7,361 bases of DNA from Victivallales bacterium (GCA_017431185.1 JAFRLP010000553.1:1-7361); one strand, 5' to 3'. Positions 1-4,780 are shown, numbered from the stretch's first letter. The notes: generated by a model from the sequence alone, not told the origin. Numbers and translations are program-made.

Positions 1-1
1 A

Positions 2-51
2 GTTGCGGACGGTCCAGCTGAGGTTTTCTGGGTAAATCCGCAACCGCAACT
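2..51. repeat. Inverted repeat with a doubled right arm
   Basis: GTTGCGGA (2-9) is the exact reverse complement of TCCGCAAC (37-44). The right arm is followed at once by a second overlapping copy, CCGCAACT (44-51), which pairs with AGTTGCGG (1-8). Inside the loop, CCAG (14-17) can pair with CTGG (28-31), giving a two-part hairpin. There is no T-run after it, so it is not a standard terminator. It may be a protein site, an end of the element, or the 3' end of something left of the window. Confidence 0.45.
6..15 (+). promoter_or_regulatory. CGGACnGTCC palindrome, copy 1
   Basis: The sequence CGGACGGTCC matches the CGGACnGTCC pattern that recurs at 2831-2840 and 2936-2945. All three copies lie outside genes. 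The interrupted dyad (GGAC-n-GTCC) looks like a binding site for a dimeric regulator or for the replication initiator. The binding protein is unknown. Confidence 0.4.
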
Positions 52-86
52 ACCAAAATCCAAAACTGTACCCTATATGTTCGTAC

Positions 87-102
87 GCGCGGACGTCTGC
101 GC
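87..102. repeat. 16-base near-perfect palindrome
   Basis: GCGCGGACGTCTGCGC is self-complementary except for one G-T pair (91/98). It lies in non-coding sequence about 260 bases upstream of the HTH gene. It could be an operator or a small cruciform. No partner copy is seen in the window. Confidence 0.3.
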
Positions 103-360
103 CCGCCGTTGGAGCGGAAATATGGAAGATTGGCGCAGCGGATGCGGGACTGCCTGGTGGCCTCATGCCTCTTCCTGAACATGGTCGACGGCGGTGTCTT
201 TAAATCTGAGTATTCTTGTAGTCTTTATTCAATCAGGATGAAACGTCTGGCGCCATAAATACAACTGCAATATGTTTGAGCAGAGAGTATTATGTTGTCT
301 TTTAATTTTCCTGTCTGGCATCATGCTCTGTCGTAGAACATTCTGCGGCAAGGAGTTGAA

Positions 361-729
361 ATGCCAAAGACACAACATTCCCTCAGCGAACACGGCGTGG
401 CCTTAATCCTCCGGGTGGCCCGCGTCTTCGTCGAGGAAGGCAACCTGGCACAGAGCGACTATTACACTATTGCAGAGCAACTTAAGCATCTTGCCAAGAC
501 TGGCACCCCAAAGCCAGCCATAACCCCGAGGCTGCTCTCAAGCGCAGAAGTCGCTGATTTACTTGGACTTGGAATATCGAACTTCAAGAAGATAGAACAT
601 ACGCTGCCCTTCAAACGCCGGATGGTCAGCGGCAGTGTAAAGTTCTGCAATATTGAAGTCTATAATTACATTGTGGGCACAGCCCGTGCGACAGATGAAA
701 TTGAGCTTGCATTTGACAAGCTCAGTTAG
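361..729 (+). CDS. AlpA/excisionase-like helix-turn-helix protein
   Basis: This 122-residue soluble protein probably binds DNA. The start ATG has AAGGAG (350-355) five bases upstream. Residues 57-106 fit the HTH_17/AlpA-type winged-helix pattern: RLLSSAEVADLLGLG gives the first helix and turn, SNFKKIE is the recognition helix, LPFKRRMVSGSVKF is the wing, and EVYNYI is the final helix. The N-terminal ~50 residues are helical and of no family I recognise. Small proteins of this type serve as excisionases or as transcription regulators of mobile elements, which suits the Rep and helicase genes next door. It could be the protein that binds the CGGACnGTCC sites, but nothing shows this directly. 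A short hairpin overlaps its stop codon. The gene converges with the helicase gene. The HTH assignment is good; the biological role is inference. Confidence 0.8.
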   Translation: MPKTQHSLSEHGVALILRVARVFVEEGNLAQSDYYTIAEQLKHLAKTGTPKPAITPRLLSSAEVADLLGLGISNFKKIEHTLPFKRRMVSGSVKFCNIEVYNYIVGTARATDEIELAFDKLS

Positions 730-741
730 GCGAATGCCTAA
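726..741 (+). repeat. 6-bp hairpin overlapping the HTH stop codon
   Basis: TTAGGC (726-731) and GCCTAA (736-741) form a perfect 6-bp stem with a GAAT loop, overlapping the TAG stop at 727-729. No T-run follows, so it is at best a weak transcript end or a stabilising 3' hairpin. Confidence 0.35.
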
Positions 742-806
742 TCGCTATTTCAAATGTTTCTCTTCATCCCCCTCTGCATCCCGCACTCTGCATGTTTGGT
801 GCGGCG

Positions 807-846
807 AAAAACGCAGGCCCTCCGGCGTGGCTGCCGGAGGGTCTGC
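807..846 (-). terminator. Intrinsic terminator of the Rep-helicase operon
   Basis: A 14-base stem (813-826 with 833-846, one G-U pair) with a 6-base loop is followed, on the minus strand, by G and then five T (A-run at 807-811 on the plus strand). It begins 11 bases past the helicase stop codon at 857-859. No T-run occurs on the plus-strand side, so it acts on minus-strand transcripts. It also separates the operon from the convergent HTH gene. Confidence 0.85.
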
Positions 847-856
847 GGGCAGAGGG

Positions 857-2152
857 TTATAACCCCATCGACTTCAGCCGTTGCGACATGCCGCCAGCCG
901 GCATCACATCGAAATATCCCACTTCCTTCTCCAAGGTCAGGTCGGCGAGACGGCGGACACGGCTCACGGCGACATAGAACTGGCCGGGTTCCCAGCAGCC
1001 CTTCCCGATGTCGATATGCACGCGGTCCAAGGTCATGCCCTGCGCCTTGTGGATGGTGGTGGCGTAGCCGACGGCCAGCGGGAACTGCCAGGCCGACGCG
1101 ACATGTTGGATTTCCAGCTTCCCGTTCTCATCAAGGCCATAGGATAGGACCGGCCATTCCTCCCGTTGGAACAGCGCCGTCTGCTGGTTATATTGGAGCC
1201 GCACGGAAACGGCATCGTCAGTCCAGGCTTCTACCACGCCCCTGTCGCCATTTACGCAACTTCCCGCCTGGTTGCGAAGCACCATTACCTCACAGCCTTC
1301 TTTCAGGGTAATCTCTTCGTCGCACGGGAGGTCGTGCAACTCCTTCCCCATCTGCCCTGAATAAGGAGCAAACCTTCGAAGGTGAGCCTTGAATGTTACT
1401 GCCTGCCCGGGGAGAGCCTGAAGCTTTGCCTGATTGATGGCACGGACTTCAGCACGGCGGCAGCACAATACTGGGATGCCTTCCTCGCGCGGTCTGATTT
1501 GCCGATTCAGGCGGGCGATGGCTTCCATGATTTCCGGGCGGTCTTCTCGGATGACATCCAGTATCGTGAGGAAATCAGGGTCGTCGGCTTGCCGCATTGG
1601 CCTGGTCAAGGCAATTTTCCGAAAACCGGCCTTCCGCCACGACTCGGTCTCGAAGGCGAATATGCCACCGTATGTCTGGCGCAGTGATTCACCGAGCAAC
1701 TGGTCTTCGACTACGGGCGGGAGCTGATGGAAGTCGCCGCACACCGTGACGGGAATGCCCCCGAATGGCAGGTCCTGTTGTTTGGCAATCCGCAGACGGC
1801 GGTCCATCTCGGAGAACACGTCGCTTCGGACCATGGAGATTTCATCGATAATGAGCATGTCGCACGCACGGAGCCGCCATAGGCATTCCTGCGAGGGCGA
1901 TGCCTCCGTAGCCATCAAGGGTTCGCAGGGCAGTTCGAAGAAGGAGTGTATCGTCGGGCATTTCAGCGCCCTGGCCACTATTCCCGTCGGGGCGACAAAA
2001 ATCGTGCCGCCATCGTAGCCGTGTTCTTCACGGATCCTTTTCAGGAGATAACTCTTGCCTGTTCCAGGCCTCCCGGTCAGGAATGTGTTATTGGCTGCGC
2101 CTATATAGCAATAGGCCGCCTGCTGTTCGGATGTTAGATCAAAGGATTGCAT
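857..2152 (-). CDS. Pif1-family (RecD-like, SF1B) DNA helicase
   Basis: This 431-residue protein has the motif set of an ATP-dependent 5'-3' DNA helicase of the Pif1/RecD2 type: Walker A GRPGTGKS (27-34), motif Ia VAPTGIVA (53-60), Walker B IIDEISM (101-107), motif III CGDFHQLPP (138-146), LTRPMRQ (182-188) around the motif IV arginine, YATTIHKAQGMTLD (363-376) of the UvrD_C_2-like second RecA domain, and FYVAVSR (392-398) as motif VI. The protein looks complete and near minimal size, with no long N- or C-terminal extension. The ATG is set by GGAGG (2161-2157 on the minus strand), which begins at the last base of the upstream Rep stop codon (TAGGAGG), with an 8-base intergenic gap, so translation is probably coupled. 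A helicase coupled to a HUH initiator would unwind DNA from the nicked strand during replication of the element. The family is certain; the partnership with Rep is inferred. Confidence 0.95.
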   Translation of the reverse strand: MQSFDLTSEQQAAYCYIGAANNTFLTGRPGTGKSYLLKRIREEHGYDGGTIFVAPTGIVARALKCPTIHSFFELPCEPLMATEASPSQECLWRLRACDMLIIDEISMVRSDVFSEMDRRLRIAKQQDLPFGGIPVTVCGDFHQLPPVVEDQLLGESLRQTYGGIFAFETESWRKAGFRKIALTRPMRQADDPDFLTILDVIREDRPEIMEAIARLNRQIRPREEGIPVLCCRRAEVRAINQAKLQALPGQAVTFKAHLRRFAPYSGQMGKELHDLPCDEEITLKEGCEVMVLRNQAGSCVNGDRGVVEAWTDDAVSVRLQYNQQTALFQREEWPVLSYGLDENGKLEIQHVASAWQFPLAVGYATTIHKAQGMTLDRVHIDIGKGCWEPGQFYVAVSRVRRLADLTLEKEVGYFDVMPAGGMSQRLKSMGL

Positions 2153-2160
2153 GGTTCCTC

Positions 2161-2802
2161 CTACCGTATTTCTGATGACGTGAACGAGCGGACACCGGGC
2201 ATGAGGTCGCGGCTGTAGTTTTTGGCCAGGTATGACATCCGGCGAAAGAGTTCGGCGACCTGTTCGGGACGGCTGCCATCTACAAGGAAGCCGTAGGCGG
2301 GCGAGCCGTTGCCATTCCAGTTATCGACAATCTGGACGGGGACTTCGGCGAGCGCGCCTGTCCAGCCGAACCAGCGCTCCAGGGCCAGTCGCCAGCATTC
2401 CCGGACCGCCTGGTAGTCCACGAAATGCCACCATCCGCCGCCAATCATGAAAATGCAATGATGATGCAGTCGCCCAGTGCGAGGGGCCAACTCACGTACC
2501 TGGAGGAAATCCACCGTAAGATTGAATCGTTCGCGGAGGCGACGGGCATAGCGCATGGTGAAATCCTGAATAATGCTGTTGTCGATTCCAGCGGTGTCTA
2601 TCTCCGCCGGGTAAGCCAAAGTCAGGCCGAAGGCAAGAATTTTGCCGTCACGGCTCCGGTTCAATGCGTGTCGAATCAGTGCGTCAATGCGCTGTAGGGT
2701 GGCCAGGTCAAAGCCAGCGGCGGCCTTGTCCGCGTAGTCTTGCTGGGGCTGGAAGAGCGGCTGCCCGCGAAACTCCGTCCCCCCAAAGGTAGTTTTTTTC
2801 AT
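2161..2802 (-). CDS. Inovirus Gp2/YfjJ-YagK-type HUH replication initiator
   Basis: This 213-residue protein matches the inovirus-type Gp2 / YagK-YfjJ C-terminal family as I know it. It shows a beta strand FGLTLAYP (58-65), then QVREL (101-105), then GRLHHHCIFMI (110-120), whose HHH (113-115) fits the HUH metal-binding motif. Near the end are SYLAK (190-194), supplying the likely nicking tyrosine Y191 and a lysine, and GVRSF (203-207), a typical family ending. Proteins of this class nick one strand and start rolling-circle replication of filamentous-phage-like or plasmid-like DNA. The start ATG has AGGAG six bases upstream (2813-2809). A sigma-70-like promoter lies about 165 bases upstream of the ATG, and the helicase gene follows eight bases downstream. 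No filamentous-phage coat or Zot-like genes are visible, so a satellite, plasmid-like or decayed phage element is as likely as an inovirus. Confidence 0.8.
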   Translation of the reverse strand: MKKTTFGGTEFRGQPLFQPQQDYADKAAAGFDLATLQRIDALIRHALNRSRDGKILAFGLTLAYPAEIDTAGIDNSIIQDFTMRYARRLRERFNLTVDFLQVRELAPRTGRLHHHCIFMIGGGWWHFVDYQAVRECWRLALERWFGWTGALAEVPVQIVDNWNGNGSPAYGFLVDGSRPEQVAELFRRMSYLAKNYSRDLMPGVRSFTSSEIR

Positions 2803-2828
2803 GGTAATCTCCTGTAAGTTAAAGGATT

Positions 2829-2843
2829 GCCGGACCGTCCGGC
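2829..2843. promoter_or_regulatory. CGGACnGTCC palindrome, copy 2, in a 15-base dyad
   Basis: GCCGGAC-C-GTCCGGC is a perfect dyad around one base and contains CGGACCGTCC (2831-2840). It lies 16 bases upstream of the Rep ribosome site. As DNA it looks like an operator. As RNA it could form a 6-bp hairpin with a 3-base loop just before the ribosome site. Confidence 0.5.
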
Positions 2844-2917
2844 ACTGAATGACAGGAGCCCATTTTAAAACAAAAATAACACCTAACTCTACGAGATTTC
2901 ACGCCGCAAAAGAGACG

Positions 2918-2926
2918 CCCCCCCCC
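2918..2926. repeat. C9 homopolymer in the Rep leader
   Basis: Nine consecutive C on the plus strand become nine G in the minus-strand leader transcript, about 30-40 bases after the predicted start. Tracts of this kind and length are prone to slipped-strand length change. Confidence 0.9.
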
Positions 2927-2935
2927 ATACAACGG

Positions 2936-2945
2936 GGACTGTCCG
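2936..2945 (-). promoter_or_regulatory. CGGACnGTCC palindrome, copy 3
   Basis: On the minus strand this reads CGGACAGTCC. It lies about 20 bases downstream of the -10 hexamer (2965-2970) of the Rep promoter, a position where a bound repressor could block early transcription. Confidence 0.45.
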
Positions 2946-3018
2946 TCGTTCCTATGCCATACTAATAATACTGCAATTGAAGAAGATAGACAATTAAAGA
3001 ATGCAGACAAATGTGAAA

Positions 3019-3067
3019 GCCTCAAGAGGCCATTCACCCCAGCGCCATATTACCCTCTGCTGGGGCG
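3019..3067 (-). terminator. Hairpin pair downstream of the Rep-like paralogue, possible terminator
   Basis: CCCCAGC (3037-3043) pairs with GCTGGGG (3059-3065) around a 15-base loop. A second small dyad, GCCTC-AA-GAGGC (3019-3030), follows on the minus strand and is trailed by TTTCAC. They sit 20-70 bases after the stop of the 3088-3651 gene and before the Rep promoter, as expected for a transcript end. Neither has a proper T-run, so termination would be weak or factor-dependent. Confidence 0.35.
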
Positions 3068-3087
3068 TTTACTTGGCCTATGGACAT

Positions 3088-3651
3088 TTACTTGTACTTG
3101 CATTTGCTCACAAACATCGTTCTCTGATGAGGTTGCGAGGATCGTTCTGGCTTGCCTTGCAGATGCTCCTGAAGTTGCTGCATGACCGTTGCTTTCGTCC
3201 CGTCTGAAAGCGTCAATGACTGGGAGACGGAAAAGCGCGGAGCATCCCTTATGAGTTCCACGACATCGAGTTTGCCACGCCCCCATCCTTCGTGCATGGC
3301 TTTTCCGTTTGCGATTTCAAGTCCTTTCTCTGCATACTCCTCTGATTTGTCGAGACTTGCATCCTTTTTCGTGAAGAGACAGAAGGCGTACTCTGGATTG
3401 TCGGAGTTTTCAGTCCGAACGGTAATGTATCTCGGTGTCTCTCCAGTCCTGCGCATGACGCTCTTGCAGAAGTCCGACTGAACCTTCTTATAGATGTCAT
3501 TGGATTGCTTTGGGTTGTCGGAGAATTGCTTGGGTAATTGCAGCCTACAAAGATATGCCGCTGCTGTATCTCCATTTGATATTGTCTGATTCACAACGCG
3601 TTCCAGGGCTTTAGTCGTTTTGTCTTGAATTGTAGCATTTTGTTCTCTCAT
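3088..3651 (-). CDS. Rep-like paralogue lacking the HUH histidines (putative)
   Basis: This 187-residue protein looks unfamiliar at first sight, but its strand order matches the neighbouring Rep. LCRLQLPKQF (34-43) corresponds to FGLTLAYPAEI. IYKKVQSDFCKSVMRR (53-68) corresponds to the Rep helix near 77-91. YITVRTENSDNPEYAFCLF (75-93) aligns with LQVRELAPRTGRLHHHCIF, so that E87-Y88-A89 replaces H-H-H. Near the end, LSDGTKATVMQQL (148-160) aligns with LVDGSRPEQVAEL, and QRTMFVS (176-182) with VRSFTSS. No tyrosine is found where Rep has SYLAK. If this reading is right, the protein keeps the DNA-binding fold but cannot nick, and may be a regulator or competitor of Rep. The ATG has AGGAG six bases upstream (3662-3658) and TATAAT further up. 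The gene is divergent from 3751. The coding call is good; the homology is by-eye alignment. Confidence 0.65.
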   Translation of the reverse strand: MREQNATIQDKTTKALERVVNQTISNGDTAAAYLCRLQLPKQFSDNPKQSNDIYKKVQSDFCKSVMRRTGETPRYITVRTENSDNPEYAFCLFTKKDASLDKSEEYAEKGLEIANGKAMHEGWGRGKLDVVELIRDAPRFSVSQSLTLSDGTKATVMQQLQEHLQGKPERSSQPHQRTMFVSKCKYK

Positions 3652-3750
3652 GCAAATCTCCTGATGTCTGAAAATACACTATTATATGAGGACGAAAACA
3701 CAAAAATTGTCCCAAATAACTTTTTAATTTCAACAATAGGAGATTTACCT
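3652..3750. promoter_or_regulatory. Divergent control region with a TATAAT box
   Basis: These 99 A+T-rich bases separate two divergent genes. On the minus strand a perfect TATAAT (3686-3681) lies 18 bases from the AGGAG of the Rep-like gene, without a good -35 at the usual distance. The same bases read TATTAT on the plus strand (3680-3685). The region is flanked by an inverted 9-base repeat, AAATCTCCT (3654-3662) and AGGAGATTT (3738-3746), formed by the two ribosome sites. No convincing plus-strand promoter is seen. Confidence 0.45.
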
Positions 3751-4137
3751 ATGATTGTTCAAAACCTTAATTCAAGTCAAAATGGGGAAGATGTTATCGT
3801 GTGGATACCGTTTATCGTGAAAATGAAGCATCTCCAGTCGCCTCTGATGACTTCCATGAATCCGTCACAGCCTATATCGGTTCAGTCAATCCAGCAAGCA
3901 GAACCTCCCGCGCCTCTGCCACCTTCTCCTGCCGCCACCCAGAGTAAAGGTCAGAGGCCGCGCACTGGCATGGCATCCACCAAACAGAAGGACTACATCC
4001 TCAATCTCGCCAAAAGCCTGAACATGACCGAATCCGAAATCTGCCAAGTATCCGGCGTCAAGTCCATAGAGCAGATGACGAATGCCCAGGCAAACGACTT
4101 CATAACCAAATACAAGGATGCCCAGCCGCAATTCTGA
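3751..4137 (+). CDS. Small protein with Pro-rich linker and a helical C-terminal domain like those of phage ssDNA-handling proteins
   Basis: I place the start at 3751 because AGGAG (3738-3742) lies eight bases upstream; in-frame ATGs at 3625 and 3664 have no ribosome site, and 3625 would overlap the divergent gene. The product is 128 residues. Residues 1-37 are short, partly hydrophobic and unrecognised. Residues 38-70 form a Pro/Ser/Gln-rich flexible linker. Residues 75-122 begin ASTKQKDYILNLAKSLNM and continue with GVKSIEQMTNAQANDFI. This resembles the helical module with the pattern TxKQxxYIxxLAK...GVxSxxxLTxxxAxxxI often found at the C-terminus of phage recombinases, ssDNA-binding and annealing proteins. 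A role in handling the element's single-stranded DNA would fit the Rep and helicase nearby, but the N-terminus gives no catalytic clue. The role is inference. Confidence 0.7.
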   Translation: MIVQNLNSSQNGEDVIVWIPFIVKMKHLQSPLMTSMNPSQPISVQSIQQAEPPAPLPPSPAATQSKGQRPRTGMASTKQKDYILNLAKSLNMTESEICQVSGVKSIEQMTNAQANDFITKYKDAQPQF

Positions 4138-4376
4138 CCATTCCTATATGATGCTCTTCCAGGCCTCTTTTCAGACGACAAGACGGCTTCATCGTGGCAG
4201 GCAGGACGGCGTGGTTCAATGACAAAGAATCCGTGAAAATTCAATGTGCCAAAATCAAGTAGGATAATCGCGTGAAGAAAGGTTGTGTCTGTAGAAATAA
4301 TCGGCATTTGAACCCGGCATCGCACTGCAATCCAGGCAGTATTTCCATCATATTCAGACGGCGTGTCAATTGCTGT

Positions 4377-4408
4377 CCTGCCTCGTCCTGTCAGCGGGAC
4401 GAGGCAGG
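4377..4408. repeat. Perfect 12-bp G+C-rich hairpin
   Basis: CCTGCCTCGTCC (4377-4388) and GGACGAGGCAGG (4397-4408) are exact reverse complements around an 8-base loop, TGTCAGCG. Neither strand has a T-run after the stem, so it is not a typical intrinsic terminator. It is the strongest simple hairpin in the non-coding part of the window. It could be a transcript end for the 3751-4137 gene, a Rep recognition or strand-conversion origin hairpin, or a protein site. Confidence 0.6.
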
Positions 4409-4536
4409 TGACCATTTATGGCCAATTCTGCCTACCGCTGGTGCTTCATTTGGATTCATTCTCCATCCGCTTTCCATGTCGCTGTCCGTCCCCGCATTCT
4501 CCACGATTCCACTTGATTGTCACCCGGAGGCCCCAG

Positions 4537-4551
4537 AATTGAATTTCAATT
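4537..4551. repeat. 15-base A+T-rich palindrome
   Basis: AATTGAA-T-TTCAATT is a perfect dyad around one base, 67 bases upstream of the promoter at 4619. It is operator-like, but no second copy is seen. Confidence 0.4.
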
Positions 4552-4559
4552 AGGTGCCT

Positions 4560-4616
4560 TGTGGGAATATGGCATTTTGAAAAAGATGGGTTAAATGTGG
4601 GAATTTGAACATTTTG
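4560..4616. repeat. Tandem imperfect direct repeats upstream of the promoter
   Basis: TGTGGGAATATGG-CATTTTG (4560-4579) and TGTGGGAATTTGAACATTTTG (4596-4616) match at nearly all positions and start 36 bases apart. The second copy ends two bases before the -35 hexamer at 4619. This arrangement suits an activator or repressor binding twice upstream of the promoter. Confidence 0.5.
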
Positions 4617-4618
4617 TG

Positions 4619-4647
4619 TTTACAAATCGCTTTTTAGGAGGTATATT
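4619..4647 (+). promoter_or_regulatory. Sigma-70-like promoter of the membrane-protein gene
   Basis: TTTACA (4619-4624) and TATATT (4642-4647) are 17 bases apart; a TATTAT overlaps slightly downstream (4644-4649). Transcription would start near 4654, giving a leader of about 290 nt before the ATG at 4946. The AGGAGG at 4636-4641 lies in the spacer and has no start codon after it, so it is not a ribosome site. Confidence 0.6.
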
Positions 4648-4672
4648 ATAGCATCAAACTTTTTTGTCACGA

Positions 4673-4693
4673 TGCTGCCCCAGCAGTTTTTTT
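4673..4693 (+). terminator. Short hairpin plus T7, early leader terminator
   Basis: TGCTG (4673-4677) pairs with CAGCA (4681-4685) around CCC, followed by G and seven T (4687-4693). The stem is short (5 bp), so it may pause rather than end transcription. It lies about 20-40 nt after the predicted start of the 4619 promoter. Confidence 0.45.
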
Positions 4694-4751
4694 GCAGATT
4701 CTTACCGAAGGAGGTAATCATCCCTAAAACATAAAATACTTTTTGAAATAG

Positions 4752-4772
4752 TGCCTGATTTTAATTCAGGCA
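4752..4772 (+). repeat. 7-bp hairpin in the leader
   Basis: TGCCTGA (4752-4758) and TCAGGCA (4766-4772) form a perfect stem with a seven-base loop, TTTTAAT. It sits just before the large folded region and may be its first domain. Confidence 0.4.
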
Positions 4773-4780
4773 AAGTGTCT

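Larger units (their letters stand above)
1..360. other. Gene-free left flank with inverted repeats
   Basis: No convincing coding region is seen here. An open minus-strand frame runs from about 182 to the left edge, but its start has no ribosome site and its product is just arginine-rich. The stretch holds an inverted repeat near the left edge (2-44), a CGGACnGTCC palindrome (6-15), a 16-base near-palindrome (87-102), and the upstream region of the gene that begins at 361. The only promoter-like pair I see for that gene is weak: TTGAGC at 277-282 and TTTAAT at 301-306 with an 18-base spacer. The left boundary of the element, if there is one, lies outside the window or is not recognisable. Confidence 0.5.
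2803..3000 (-). promoter_or_regulatory. Promoter and long leader of the Rep-helicase operon
   Basis: On the minus strand, TTGTCT (2993-2988) and TATTAT (2970-2965) are separated by exactly 17 bases, giving a good sigma-70-like promoter with a start near 2958. The leader of about 155 nt contains one CGGACnGTCC site early (2936-2945), a nine-G run (C9 on the plus strand, 2918-2926), an A+T-rich stretch (about 2864-2890), a second CGGACnGTCC site inside a GCCGGAC/GTCCGGC dyad (2829-2843), and the Rep ribosome site. The placement suggests control of Rep dose. Confidence 0.6.
4138..4618. other. Gene-free stretch with hairpin and palindromes
   Basis: No supported gene is found in these ~480 bases. 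Open frames at 4272-4553 (+) and 3993-4415 (-) lack good ribosome sites and have implausible composition. A 36-codon plus-strand stretch ending at 4262 has a protein-like composition (DGFIVAGRTAWFNDKESVK...) but no start, and could be the tail of a decayed gene. The region holds a 12-bp hairpin (4377-4408), a 15-base palindrome (4537-4551) and a pair of direct repeats (4560-4616). Confidence 0.5.

Noticed and set aside
1..182. Minus-strand frame open to the left edge from an ATG at 182
   Set aside because: It has no ribosome site, an Arg-rich product with no motif, and it crosses the inverted repeats. It could be reconsidered if sequence to the left shows a gene.
754..1311. Plus-strand frame of 185 codons
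   Set aside because: It is the antisense shadow of the helicase gene, rich in Arg, Pro and Ser, with no ribosome site.
3625..3750. Earlier ATG starts at 3625 and 3664 for the 3751 gene
   Set aside because: Neither has a ribosome site, and the first overlaps the divergent Rep-like gene. ATG at 3751 has AGGAG eight bases upstream.
4152..4262. 36-codon stretch with protein-like composition ending in TAG
   Set aside because: It has no start codon with a ribosome site and I cannot assign it to a family. It is too short to call a pseudogene, so I note it only as a possible gene tail.
4353..4362. TTCAGACGGC, identical to the reverse complement of the Neisseria DNA uptake sequence
   Set aside because: There is only one exact copy in 7.4 kb, not in a terminator dyad, while Neisseria genomes carry about one per kilobase or more. 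Probably chance.
3993..4415. Minus-strand frame of 140 codons
   Set aside because: It has no ribosome site and overlaps the well-supported 3751-4137 gene on the other strand. The composition looks like a shadow frame.
4272..4553. Plus-strand frame of 93 codons starting with GTG
   Set aside because: The ribosome site is poor, the product has odd Cys/Pro/Ser composition, and the frame runs straight through a perfect 12-bp hairpin. No recognisable motif.
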